Shown one piece after another: positions 1 through 15,159 of a stretch of 64,000 nt of DNA (positions are counted from its first letter, which is position 1; every line of letters begins with the position of its first letter). Under the pieces are notes generated by a model. That model was given only the letters and a program-made list of their open reading frames with translations. It was not told the DNA's origin and ran no database searches. This DNA is from Pleurostoma richardsiae (lineage: Eukaryota; Ascomycota; Sordariomycetes; Calosphaeriales; Pleurostomataceae). The translations under genes were made by a program, and so were the position numbers. The stretch spans positions 1,922,001 to 1,986,000 of the forward strand of contig JANBVO010000001.1 in the NCBI GenBank assembly GCA_030052745.1, read 5' to 3'.

Positions 1-255
1 TGGGTGCCGCCGCCGCCGACGGACGACGAGCTGCGCGCGCTGGTGGCGGCCCCGCCGCTCAGCTACGACCAGGCGCGTGGGGTGTGGGGCCAGCAGGGGG
101 AGGGGGGAGGGGGAGGGCCCCGGAGGAGGAGATACTTCTGCGAGGTGTGCGGGTACTGGGGGCGGGTGCGGTGCATGAAGTGCGGGACGAGGGTGTGCGC
201 GCTGGATTGTCTGGAGGTGCACCGGGAGGAGTGCGTTACGAGGTATGGGCTTTAG
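1..255 (+). CDS. VPS71: VPS71/ZNHIT1-type HIT zinc finger protein, C-terminal part (partial, runs off left edge)
   Basis: The frame is open from base 1 to a TAG at 253-255, so the 5' part lies outside the window. The last 45 residues form a HIT-type zinc finger: FCEVC, RCMKC, VCALDC and HREEC supply the Cys/His ligand pairs, and the protein ends a few residues later (TRYGL). ZNHIT1 and yeast Vps71/Swc6 also end just after this finger. In that family the protein is a subunit of the nuclear SWR1/SRCAP complex, which places histone H2A.Z into chromatin. A proline- and glycine-rich linker precedes the finger. Other HIT-finger proteins (Hit1, Bcd1) usually carry the finger at the N-terminus or mid-protein, which favours Vps71. 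The finger is clear; the exact member is an inference from its terminal position. Confidence 0.78.
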   Translation, partial: WVPPPPTDDELRALVAAPPLSYDQARGVWGQQGEGGGGGPRRRRYFCEVCGYWGRVRCMKCGTRVCALDCLEVHREECVTRYGL

Positions 256-838
256 GGGAAGGAATAACGGAAGGGGTATGGGTATTTGCGGTTGGCATCG
301 GGCTGCTCCAGTATCAAGGAGGCCCTCGATAATCTCTGATGCTTACCTAGACGTCCACAACTGGCTCTGGAGGGCGTATGTGTGATAGGGGTCTTTGACA
401 TCAGGCGTTCCGTGAGAAAGGATATGATACCCAGGAATTTGATAGGCATACTTTCATGGCAGTACAATATTCTATGTGGCCAATGCCCGACTTTTGTTCT
501 CACGGGCCCCCAAGACAAGGCGGACGCAGTGAGATGTCAGGGACAGCCAGCGTGGTCGCCGGCTGCTTCGATTGATATATGTGAGCCTTCTGTAAGCGTG
601 TATGTACTGAGCTCGGAGTCTCGATGGCTATGTTTTGTACAATATCCAGCTCGGAAGGAGGTTGATCCTGCCACCCTCTTCATCCGATATCAACACACAC
701 AAGGGGAACTGAACGCCTCGAGGAACTCGCCAGCCTTTTCTAACCATACAGTTTCGAGAATCCAAAGGAGCGCAACCCGCGACTGTGGTGCCTCTGGCTC
801 CCACGTCGAAAAACACAACACCACGGAGGAATACTGTT
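256..838. other. Spacer between convergent genes, no gene seen
   Basis: This spacer should hold the 3' UTRs of the VPS71-type gene (+) and the small secreted protein gene (-). Open frames here are short, lack recognisable domains and have no convincing splice context. Confidence 0.6.
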
Positions 839-1375
839 TCAAGGGTTCTGGAGCGTGAAGCTGACGTCGCCCGTGCTCGCGCCGCCGGCGCACACGCCCT
901 GCATGCTGCCGGTCGGGCACACGGCGCGGGCGGCGCGCACGCACTGCTCCCAGCGGCCCTTGGAGATGTTGATGGTAGCGCCGCTCTCGACGGCAGCGAG
1001 CGAGAACTGCGCGGTGCCCGACTGGCCCACCGTGGTGGCCGGCGCGCCGCCGCACTTCTCGATGGTCCCGGCGATGCCGCCGCAGATGGAGAGCTCGGCG
1101 ACATTCTGGTCGTGAAAGACGATGTTTCTATACGCGGGTTAGCGGTCATGAGGCTGAAGATTATGAGAAGGGGAGGCGGCCTCTCACTCTTTGCTGTCTA
1201 GGCAGGTGACATCTGAGACGGCGTCGGGGTTGACGGTGGTCGAGGCGCGCATGGCGAGAACTTCGAAGTGTTGCTGAGGGACGTAGACTCGCGGGAAGCC
1301 GCTCGGCATCGCCAGAGAAAGCCTCGCGCTGGCGAGGACCAGTAGGGTCTGGAGCAAGACGTTGAAGGAGAGCAT
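839..1375 (-). CDS. Small secreted protein with six cysteines in the mature chain, 158 aa, two exons
   Basis: Exon 1 is 1188-1375 and exon 2 is 839-1127. The 60-bp intron has a GTGAGA donor, a GCTAACC branch site and a TATAG acceptor, and joins the exons in frame. The first 22 or so residues are a typical signal peptide (basic-free hydrophobic run ending SLA-MP). The mature chain has six cysteines, in the contexts TCLD, SICGG, EKCGG, EQCVR, AVCPT and GVCAGG, and a conserved-looking centre (GRWEQCVRAARAVCPTG). Size, signal peptide and even cysteine number fit the broad class of fungal small secreted cysteine-rich proteins, some of which are effectors or cell-wall associated. I do not recognise a named domain and assign no function. 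The gene converges on the VPS71-type gene. Confidence 0.8.
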
Positions 1376-2820
1376 CTTGGTTGTTGGACTCGGGAGATCT
1401 CTTTCCCCTCAAAACTTCCGGAATCGGCAGGGGACGTGCGGTTTTGAACGTTTGGTTATCGAAGACGTCAGGCGTGTGAAGAAGGGATATTGAAGGAGAA
1501 GGGAGAACTTGGCTTGGCCAAGGGAGACACAGTCTATCAAGAAGCGAATGAATGAATGAATGATCACAGATCTAGTAGCAAGAACCAAAGGGAAGAGAAG
1601 AGCAAGGCTCAAGGGAGATGCTGTTCCTTAGAGAATGGACGAGTCGATAAACTCTCTCGCAGGAGATCAAGAGAAAGGTGGAGAGAGACAAGAGACCGGT
1701 TTCTGCACCGTGGTTTTCTGGACTCGGTCCAGGTCCGTCCGAACTCGACGGCATGGGCACCCTTGACCCTGCGTAACTCTCCAGCCCTTGGCAGGAGGGT
1801 TATTGTAACGGCATTGCTCCGGCACGCCCAAAAGCCGCCATTGAAGAGCCGGGGTTAGCTCCTGGATGGCATGGCAGCCAGCAGGGACAGGGACAACCAG
1901 GGAGGAGGAGCGGGAGGGGCGCGGAGCCACGAGCTCGCTTGAGATCGCTGAAATCCCAGCGCTGGTCAGTCGTGCGGGAACGGAGGCACCCTGGGTGATC
2001 TTGGAACCTCGATGGTGCGCCAGTTGCTTGATAGGATGGAAGTCGGCGAGGTGAAACCATCCCGACTTACTGATCGAGTTTAACTCTTACAAGGGCTACG
2101 TAAGGTGGAGTGAGACTAGCGAAGCCGCAGGGCGCCCGCGTGCCGGTGACCGCCAGGCGCCAATCAGCGGAGCGGATCGCTGTCTCCCTAAGACATCGAC
2201 GCACCCCTGGCGTAGCATATCCCTTGCCAAGTTGAAACGAAGCCCTGTCGTCGCAAGTTAAGAACTTCCATGTCCACATCTTTGTTAATGTCGCTCAGCA
2301 AGTCTGATAGCTGCGTGCTTGTTCGTGCTGGCATAGCCTAACAAAACTGCGGCACAGCTTGTTCATCCCCTAACATGTATTCGACGACGGTACATGATGC
2401 TGTTGCTCTTCTTCGCAAGCTGTCCTGTTGAAGAGGCCAATGCTGATCCTCCTCAGTACCCGCTCAGCCTCTTCAAGCTATGCTGATCCTCGTGCAGATG
2501 TATAATGCAGAATCCACCAGCTCAGATAGACTACGACGATCTCCCCAGGCCTCTGCGACAGATCGCTTCCAGCCGAGATGAGGTTGGCAGAAAGCTCAGG
2601 GGCCATGGGTGAGCGCCCTGTTTCCCCCCCATGCGTAGGTGAACGGAGATGACAGTCGAGTTTGAGCGCTTCCGGCTTCATTGTGTAGGTTTCCGCCAAT
2701 AGCAAACAGCCAGAACTGAATATCGTCATGATAGCAATTGGAGTCTGGCGATGCCATTGCCAAACAGGTGTGTCGATCCGGGGTGCGCGTTTTCACGAGA
2801 CCCCCACTTCACGAAGAAGA
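1376..2820. other. Intergenic region, no gene seen
   Basis: It holds the promoter of the small secreted protein gene on the minus strand and the 3' flank of the WLM protease gene. Apart from a short GAAT repeat near 1550, I see no domain-bearing frame on either strand. Confidence 0.55.
1546..1563. repeat. (GAAT)n microsatellite, four units
   Basis: Four head-to-tail GAAT units lie about 170 bp upstream of the small secreted protein start codon. It is a simple short tandem repeat with no evident function. Confidence 0.85.
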
Positions 2821-4254
2821 TCAGCCAGAACCCTTGCGTTGCCCACAGACGCCGCAAACCCCACAGTCTCCAGCGTTGATGAAGAGACTGTCCTTGCAAG
2901 AAGGAGCTTGACATTTCCAGGAGCCTGGCACACTGTTGGGATCTAGAACATGCAAACAGATGTTGCATGTTATCGAAAATCCCTCGTTCTCGAATGAGCA
3001 GATCGGGCAGGTCCTCTTCCCACCCGTCGTCGGAGGTAAATGGTTGTCTATACCTCGCGAGGCAGGGGGCTTGGTCCTTACTTGCCCATTAGGTGTTTCG
3101 TTATCGCTTCTCCCGCGTGATTCCTTTGGCTGGTCTTGCCTCCTCACGTCGTCTGTCGTTTCGCGCCGGTTCTCTAAACCAGCCAGTCCTGGACGTCTCG
3201 ATTCGTCGTCGCTCGGCTCCTCCTTGATCGCGGGCCGCCTTTGGAATGACGACTGTAGCTCCCGCAGCTCTCGCTGTGCGTCCTGGTCCTCCAGGTTCTC
3301 GTCTTCACAGACCTTGATCATCCCATGCCCTTTGCCGTCAAGCAGCTTCTTTCCGTTAATATCGACGGCTTCGGCACCGGCATCTTCGCCATCACTCTCG
3401 TACTCATCCTCACTGGCGGTTTCTTCCTCATCCTTGACGCTGACCTCATCTTCTTTCTTTTGCTGATCGAATCGCGCCAAAGCAGCCGCCGCTCGTAGTT
3501 CCCTCCCACGAGCGCTACCCGCCACGCGAGGTGCGGCCTGGACCCGCCGGCCCTTCTCGAGCTTGGCTTTAGTAGCCTCGTCTGCGCCCAGCTTCACGCC
3601 GTTCGCGCCGAACTTCTTTAGGATCCGTCGCTCCTTCTTCTCCTGGTACGTCAGCTCGTTCTTCGCCTTGCGCTTGCGCCTCCTGGACCTGTAGGTGCCG
3701 CCGCATAGATGCTCCGGGAGGATCTCGTCTGGAGCCACCATGTTCCTCTCGAACTCGCCGGTTCCAAGGAGGGCGCCGCGGCCCCAGACGCCCTCGCCCG
3801 TGTAGCCCTTCGACCACAGCACCTTCATTCCCTCGGCATACTGGTTCCGTACGGCCCAGAAAACGCGCGAGTGGTTCATCTGCTTGCAGTGTGCCAGCTC
3901 GTGCATCATCACCATCTGGACGTAGTTGAAGGGCAGCCAGTGGCCCGTAGAAGGTGACTTGAGGACGAGCTGGATGACTTCCCCGGCGTTGAAGTTACGG
4001 CCCACAAACTCCCGGTTCGGCTCATATTCCTCGAGCGTCATGACTGAGAGAAGGTGCTCCTTCATGATAGGCACTGTGGATGTCAGCTAGTATCTCCTCA
4101 AAGTTTAGGGGAAAGACAAACGGCATTGTGCAGCAATTCTCTCCAGAAACTCCTGGGCAACAGCCTCGTCTGGCCCTTTCAAAGGTTTGATGAAGACGAT
4201 GCGCTCGTTTGGCTGCGACTTCTTCGCATTGATACGCTGGATGCCCACCGGCAT
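2821..4254 (-). CDS. WLM-domain metalloprotease, Wss1-like, 461 aa
   Basis: Exon 1 is 4122-4254 and exon 2 is 2821-4073. The 48-bp intron has a GTTTGT donor, a GCTGAC branch site and a CACAG acceptor; splicing gives AAQCLPIMKEH, which matches the continuity expected for this family. Residues about 1-160 form the WLM (Wss1p-like metallopeptidase) domain with a zinc-binding HELAHCKQMNH at 102-112 (HExxH plus a third His). An acidic, disordered middle (about 230-370) leads to a C-terminal pair of zinc-finger-like CxxC clusters (CPIC, CNIC, then CGVCGVCG). Yeast Wss1 and metazoan SPRTN proteases degrade proteins crosslinked to DNA in a DNA-dependent manner; that role here is inferred from the domain. 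Start chosen at the ATG giving MPVGIQRIN, before the conserved FIKPL segment. The KEL3-like gene lies upstream on the same strand. Confidence 0.88.
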
Positions 4255-4588
4255 CTCGGGCCAACTCGCATGCAGCAGCCGGCCGAACGATTCGAGGTGA
4301 TATGTAGATTCTGATCGAAACTCTTCTCTCGGTCACGGGCGATAGGAACAAAATGCAAGTATTTCTGGAGTGGCGAGAAAGGAGGGCATCCAGGCAGACG
4401 CGACGGCCCGACTCTCGCGTAAAGTGGCAATGCGCGACATCACATGATATTTCACGTGGCACCCTCAGATATCTGGCGTGGAAAAGGAGGACGGGGGAAG
4501 ATCGAACGCACTCGAGGATGGCATGCTAAACCTGCTGTAGGGCGCGGCTTGGCACATATAATCCATCTGGTATTCGTGCAGAAAACGG
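4255..4588. other. Short spacer, promoter of the WLM protease gene
   Basis: These 334 bp lie between the 3' end of the kelch gene and the start codon of the WLM gene, both on the minus strand. No separate gene is visible. Confidence 0.5.
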
Positions 4589-6811
4589 TCAACGCCTCCT
4601 CGGCCCGCCGCCTCCTCCAGCACCGCCGGTCTCGCCCCTGTCCGCCAGGGACACCACCTCGCCAATGCCAGCCGCCTCCTGCTCGTCCTCAAGCGCCGTG
4701 ATCTCCTCTCTGCAGTCCCACCACTTCTCCTCGCTAAGCTCAAATGCCTTGGTCTTGATCTCCTTGATGGTGAGCGTCTCGGGCTGGATGCCCTTCCACC
4801 GCAGGCTAGTCATTAGTATCTCCTGCCACTCGTTCGACGTCCGGGCGAAGAAGTCTCGCCGGGTCTCGAAAGGCTGCGAAGGGAAATCAGTTAGCTCACG
4901 GATCATGTAATTTTAAGATAAGGGGGTAAGGGTGGGAGCTACTTACTCGAGGATGTGGCAGGCCATCGTCGACAGACGTGGCCGTCGTGTCTGCCTCTGA
5001 CTCCTCGTCATCTGCCACTGAAGCCGCCGTAGACTCGGAATCGGCGGTCGAGGCCTCATCTGTCTGCTTCTTCTTGCGCTTGGAAGCAGAAAACAGTTTC
5101 TGAGGCTCTTCCTCCTCCGCCATGTCCTCGTCCTCTTCTTCGTCTTCCATGTCTTCGTCTTCATCCTCCTCGTCTTCGTCCTCGTCCTCGGACTCCTGTA
5201 GCACATCTCGTCAGACACGATTACTCGAATGTGAAGCAGACGACTATGAAAACTTACCACCCAGTCCTCATTCTGCCTGCTGAAGATCTCCTTGCACCCG
5301 TCCATCTTGCCCAGGTCGATGGCGTACATGTCGTCGAGCGTGAACTCCCGGTCTCCCTTCTCGAAGGTGCCCCCGTAGATGTACAGCACGTCGTCCTGCA
5401 CTGCCAGTTGCGCGTTGAACCGCGGGTGCGGCAGCTCCATCGACACCGGCATCTCCCTAGCGGGCTTGTCGTCGCCCTCCTCCTCTGCCACCTTCCTGTC
5501 CACCTGCATGGTCTCCGCCTCCTCGAGCGACGCCCCCGTCTCCAGCGCCGCGAGCTGCCGCAGCAGCTCCTCCTCGTTCGCCTGCGCGCGCCCCCTCCTT
5601 CCCACCCTCTGCTGCTCGCCTCCCGCCCCGGCCTTCCTCTGCGCGCGCGGCTTGCGCAAGCCCAGCGGGAAGAACCGGTTGCGCTCGACGTTCCACGCGA
5701 ACAGGCCGTTGAAGAACTCCGACTCCATGCCCTCCTCGCTCTCCTCCACGTCGTGCACCCCGCCAAACATGATGCCGCGCCCCTTGTGGAACGCCATCGT
5801 CGCGCCCGCCCGCGTCGGCACCGGGGCATTGGCCGGCTTCTTGCGCCGCTCCCAGCGCACCGTGGGCGGCGCCCCCGCGGGCGCGTCGGCGGCCGGCGGC
5901 GTGATGCGCAGGAAGAAGCAGTCCTGGTGGACCATGGGCTTCAGGATGTTGCGCTGGCCGCCGCCGCCGCCCTTGGTCTGCTTGCCCGCGGCCACGGTCG
6001 CCTTGACGCGCGAGTAGCCGCCGTAGAGCACGGCGCCCTGCTCGTGGGGCAGGAGGGTGAAGGACGACCGGGGCTCGGGCTTGAGCTGCGCCGGGGGCAG
6101 CACGGGCTGGTGCCAGACGAAGTTCTGGGTGTCGTAGAGCCACAGGTCGGCGAGGTACCGCGTCTGGTTGGCGGTGTCTTGGAAGCCGCCGAAGAGCACG
6201 ATGTAGTTCTTGAAGTACGTCATGCGGTGGCCGCTGCGGGCGGGCGGCGTCTTGCCCTTGGGCTCCAGGCGCGTCCACTCGCGCGAGGCGGCGTCGAGCC
6301 GCCAGAAGTCGTTGTAGTGGTAGAAGGTGCCCTGCTTGGGGGAGCTGAACTCGCCGCCGAACAGGTAGACGGCCCCGGCGTCGTTGCCGCCGCGGCACCA
6401 GGCGTGGCCGGAGCGCGGCAGCGGCGCGTTGGGGCTGGTGACGGTGCGCCACTCGTCGCGGTCGACGTAGTAGACGTGCAGGTCGTTGAAGAAGGTGGCC
6501 AGCGCGCCGTTGAAGTACTCGCCTCCAAACAGCAGCAGCTGGTTGCTGTTGGCGGGTGAGGCCAGGAAGGTGGATGCCGACCGCGGCTTGGGCGGTGCGT
6601 CGGCAACCGTCTCCGTGATGCGGAGGAACTGCTCCTGCTGCCGGCGGTACTCCTCGAGCACCTCATCCAGGTCGACATCCTCGGCATCGCTGCCCTCGAC
6701 CTTGGTCGCCTTGGTCTTTGCCTTCTTCTCAGCTTTCTTCTCCTGTTTGGCCTTCTTCTCCGCCTTCTTCGCCTGCTTGCCCTCCCCCTTCGACTTCTTG
6801 TCCTTAGCCAT
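4589..6811 (-). CDS. KEL3: Kelch-repeat protein with C-terminal DUF4110, KEL3/KLHDC4-like, 695 aa
   Basis: Three exons: 5258-6811, 4947-5195 and 4589-4873. Both introns have GTAAGT donors, and the acceptors are TACAG and CGCAG; all junctions are phase 0. The protein opens with a lysine/alanine-rich basic tail (residues 1-40). About six kelch blades follow, visible as LLLFGGEYF, YLFGGEFSS, IVLFGGFQD, AVLYGGYSR, IMFGGVHDV and LYIYGGTFE. Exon 2 begins with an almost purely Asp/Glu stretch of about 30 residues. Exon 3 carries the DUF4110 segment (FETRRDFFARTSNEWQ, ending with a Gly-rich tail). This order is that of yeast Kel3 and animal KLHDC4. The molecular function is not established in general; the kelch propeller implies protein binding. 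A long antisense frame opposite exon 1 is a GC-driven shadow. Confidence 0.9.
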
Positions 6812-7390
6812 TCTGGCGAGACCTCAGCAAGTCACACGCTTTCGCGGCCTCTTCTTTCCAGCGACGATCCGCCGACTGTTGTCACTTTGTTCAGGAGTTA
6901 GCGGTCCGCGGGGAGTGTGCCAGAATAATTAGTGGACGTGTTCGAGGTGCTTCAAATTTTTGACGGGTTCATGTGGCCAATGAGAAAAGATGAAGCCCAA
7001 CTTTCTCATGAGAACTTTTGTATTGTGAATACAACGTACATCAGACCTCAAACAAGCTTATCTCAATCGCTGTTAGTTAGATGGAGTAGTGACACTACTC
7101 ACTGTTTTCCTGGTATCTCATTAAATCTGGAGCTTCTTAAGTTGCCCGTCGTCAGGCAGTTGAACGAGGCTCCTCTACCACACTTCTCACGGCGACATTT
7201 CTACATTCCCAAGTCCCGTTTTCTGGACAAAGTGTGGTTGCATGGTGTCTCCTCTATCTTTCTTTTTATTTTATAGAGTTGTGACGGATCTAACTCACTG
7301 CCTATCTATGAGGGCAACGTCAAGGGTGATAGTTGTATCTATCAACACGAACGTCGCGGAGTCATCTGTACGGTCCCGCACTTCCTTCTC
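6812..7390. other. Spacer between tandem minus-strand genes
   Basis: It holds the kelch gene promoter and the 3' flank of the aminopeptidase gene. It is more AT-rich than its surroundings, and I see no gene in it. Confidence 0.5.
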
Positions 7391-10211
7391 TCACGAAGCA
7401 TAGCCGTTCTCCTTCAGCCAAGCCGCTACATCTACACGGTCCCGTTCAAGCCACGCAATCTTAGAGCGAATGCTGTCCATGCTCTGCGCCAGGGACTGGT
7501 CGAATCCCTTGGTATCCTTCTGCGCAAAGTATTTCTCAACTCGAGCGAGTTGCTCAGAGGTGGTAAAGCTTGAGGTGCAAATAGACACCATGTGGCCGAG
7601 CATGGAAAGCGAAGGGGGGAATCTCTTGTAGACTTCATCCCAGTTTTCCGTGATCCAGGTAAAGAGGGCCTCAATGCCCTCCGGGTGGCTCCTAAGCCCG
7701 GCGGCAGGCAGGTAAATATCCTGGTCCTTGACCTCGCCGCTAAGCAGCAGGCCGAGTGTCTTCTGAACCAGTTCAGGAGCCTTAGCACGGCCAAGACAGC
7801 GTAGCGCAGTATTACGCTCGTCACTGTTCTTGGATGTACGGTAGAAGTCGAGCACTTTCTCGTACTGCCAAAAAGGTTAGCGCACTCATGCTCTAGACAG
7901 GATACGAAATCCGGCACCTACCTCATTTTCTCCACCGTACTTCAACGCCATGCCAAAGACACTGCCCCGGATGTTAGGGTGGATTGCGGATCGGTCGCCG
8001 CCCATGAACTTGTTGAACATATCCTTTGCTGCGGCGATAACATCCTGGTCGCCGGACAGACCGGCGCTTCCGAACATCATAGCCTTGAACTGCTGCTCGA
8101 CATGGCCATCGTCATCGGAGAAGGCCCAACCCATCTGATGAGCTTTAGAGCTGACGAGAGACCGCTGGAACGCCTCTAGGCCATCGCGGACGGCCTTGTC
8201 TTCAAAGATCCAAGCGCCCTGTAAAGAGGATAGCCGAGCAACGATCTCATTCCACACAACGAACTCTGTCTCCGAATCGAATCCCTTGAGGAGGCTGAGG
8301 ACGCCTGAAGTCTTTTGGTAACCAGACGCCGCTAGCGCTCCGGCATCCGCAAGCATGCCTGCACGGTCTTCGACCGAGAGCAGTCCATCCTTAGCAGCCT
8401 TGCCCAGCTTTGCCAGGCGCTCCGGAGCATACGAGGTGCGGTATATGCTGGTGTGGTTTGCATTGAGCTTGAAGAAATCCGTGCTTGGAAGCTTGAAGTC
8501 GGCTTCTCTCGTAGCCAGAGTAAGAGACTCGTCGACGCCATCCTTGGTACGCACACCGAGGAAGACTGGGTACAGCACCTGATCCTCCTCCGGCTTGGTG
8601 TCGCCCGTCCGAAGGAACCGATTCTGTTTCACGTGGATAGAGCTGTCCTTCTCGTTTTCCGTAACCGTCACGACTGGGTAGCCGACGTTCTTTGTCCACG
8701 TCTGCATGACTTCCTCTACGTTCTTTCCGCTCGCGGAGCTCAGAGACGCCCACAGGTCGCCTGTCTGGGTGTTTCCATAGGCGTGCTTCTTCAGGTACTT
8801 GCGGACGCCCTCAAGGAAAGTATCCTCACCGATATAGCTCGAAATCATGCGGAGAACACAGGAGCCCTTCGAGTAGGAAATAGCGTCAAAGATCTGGTTG
8901 ATCTCATCTGCGCGCTTGACAGGCACCTCGATCGGGTGGCTGCTTCGCAGAGAATCGAGCGCAAGAGCACTTTGTAGGTTGTCGGTGACATAGTTCTGCC
9001 AGACATTCCACTCCGGATAGAAGATGTTGCAGGAATACTGAGGATTTCAGGTCAGCAGACGTCTCTTGCTAGCAGAAGGGAGACATACCCAAGAGGCCCA
9101 AGTAGCGAAACCCTCATTGAGCCAGAGACCCTCCCACCAGTCCATGGTAACGAGATTACCAAACCACTGGTGGGCCAGTTCGTGCTGGACAACCTCGGCA
9201 ACTCTCTCCTTCGTGGCAGCACCACTCGCCTTCTCGTCGATGAGGAGATCCACTACCCGGTAGGTCACAAGTCCCCAGTTCTCCATGGCGCCTGCGGCGA
9301 AATCGGGAATGGCAACCTGGTCCATCTTGGGAAGAGGGAAGTCAATGCCGAAGACCTTCTCGTAGAAAGCGAGAGTGCGAGCGGCGAGGTTCAGGGAGAA
9401 ACGTCCGTGCTCGATATCCTGGCCGGGAGGGGCGTAGACGCGCACTGGGACGCGGAAAGCTGTACTCTCAATGTAGTTGAGCTCACCAACGATGAACGCG
9501 ACCAGATAGGTAGACATCAGAGGCGAGGTGTTGAACTTGACGGCCTTTTTCGGGCCGCCGCTCATCTCCGACTTGACTTCTGTCTCCGAGGCCACATCCA
9601 TGTTGCTTAGGCAGGTCAGGTGCTTGTCGGCAACCAGTGTTACGGTGAACTTCGCCTTGAGCGACGGTTCATCGAAACAGGGGAAAGCCCTCCTGGCGTC
9701 GGTGGGCTCCATCTGCGTCGTCGCGAGGATGCCATCGGTGCCGTCCGGGTTCTTGTAGCTTGATTGGTAGAAACCAGCCATCTTGTCGTTGAGCTGACCC
9801 GTAAACTTGATCTCTACCTGCGCCTTGCTGCCCTTGGAGACAGTGTCCGCGAAGTCGATCTTGGTGACCTGCTTGGATTCATCGTACGACACTTTGGGGG
9901 AGGAGCTTCATCGCAGATGTGGTCAGTTTCGGAAATCTCTGAGCTGCCTAGGAAACTCCTCACCTAACTGTCTTGGCGCCGGAAGAGACTTTCACGCTGT
10001 GTATCTCGAGGTCCAGAGTGTGGAGGGAGACCGAGGTGGAATCCTCCGCCACATCGAGGTCGATGACGACGGTGCCATCGAAGGTCAAGCTCTTGAAATT
10101 AGGCTCGATCGTCAGATCGTAGTGCTTGGGAACGACATTGGCCGGCAGCAGCTCGCGTGCTTGGATATTGACCGACCCTCCTGTCTCCGTGGCGCCAGCT
10201 CCTCTGCACAT
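7391..10211 (-). CDS. M1-family zinc aminopeptidase (Ape2/Aap1 type), 884 aa
   Basis: Four exons: 9964-10211, 9089-9905, 7922-9037 and 7391-7864; donors are GTGAGG, GTATGT and GTAGGT, acceptors GAAG, CTCAG and GGCAG. The joined protein is 884 residues, the usual length for fungal Ape2/Aap1. Motifs: the exopeptidase GAMEN at 288-292, the zinc site HELAH at 324-328, and the third zinc ligand Glu347, exactly 18 residues later, within LNEGFATW. The last half is the helical C-terminal domain. M1 enzymes remove N-terminal residues, chiefly neutral or basic, from peptides; the fungal cytosolic members feed on imported or proteasomal peptides. There is no signal peptide at the chosen start (MCRGAGATET), which suits a cytosolic form; an upstream in-frame start giving a targeted isoform was not found. 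Confidence 0.94.
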
Positions 10212-14295
<4,084 letters not shown>

Positions 14296-15159
14296 AGTGA
14301 CGTGCAGTAGTGCTGCGCTTTAGCGGTTCTTTCGGGCAGAGCCGGGAAGAATACTTCTTGGAGGACGGTTCACGGGGATGGTGTCTACGGATAGGTTGAT
14401 TGATCGGCATGGCTCAATGATGGCTTGCAAAACATGACATGAAATAGACAAAATTGCAAACGGGTGCGAATATATACCTTGATATGACAATGGGAAGCTC
14501 CCAAGTTCGGCACGCCTCGTGCTGTCGTGCAAACGCAGGCCGCCCGTCCCGCAATACCCTTTGCGGATTCCCTTCATCCCATTAACCGGGACACCAGAAC
14601 TTCGTGATGCGGGGTCGGGCTGGGGTTCCATCCGGCTGCAAGGAGGCCGCTTCTCTGGGAAAGGCCAAGAATTTTACCGCCAAACCGTGGACCCTAAGCC
14701 GAGAAGCCGTCCGGTGCCGTTAACGTCTCTTCTCTCGCCATGCTCGAAGCGGTTATATCGCAGGACACGTTCCGCATGAGCATCTCTTACTCCACAACCA
14801 CCGCACCTCCTCCCCAGCCTAGTTCCCCAGTCTGGCTCTCCAGCCTCTGCTACATTTAGCCTGATAATGAATCGACATGCTATCCCGCCTTGACCGCAAT
14901 TCAGCTGTTCCCCAGGCTTCATGCCTTGCTCGTCTCCCGGGAATGAGCTCAACTACGTAGCAATGCTCATGCCCACAGAGCACGGGACGCAATGCAGGAA
15001 CGGCGTGGTGGATATATTTGTCAATATATAATGCGTAGGGAGACAGTCAGTGACCCTCGCGTTGAGTGCTGGTTTTAGTTGTGAGGTCTGGTGATGTACA
15101 ATCCCCTGAGCAGTCCTGCGTAAGGCATAGTGAAAGTATACGCGCCCAACATCTCTCCC
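14296..15159. other. Spacer between enolase and the SGNH hydrolase gene
   Basis: It holds the enolase 3' UTR and the promoter of the hydrolase gene, both on the plus strand. I see no extra gene. Confidence 0.5.

Noticed and set aside
839-1375. Idea that the six-cysteine secreted protein is a KP4-like protein
   Set aside because: Cysteine spacing and flanking motifs do not fit that family.
5231-6559. A 442-residue open frame antisense to the kelch gene
   Set aside because: High GC at third codon positions opens the opposite strand; the residues are Leu/Arg/Val-rich without a domain, and the sense strand carries a clear gene.
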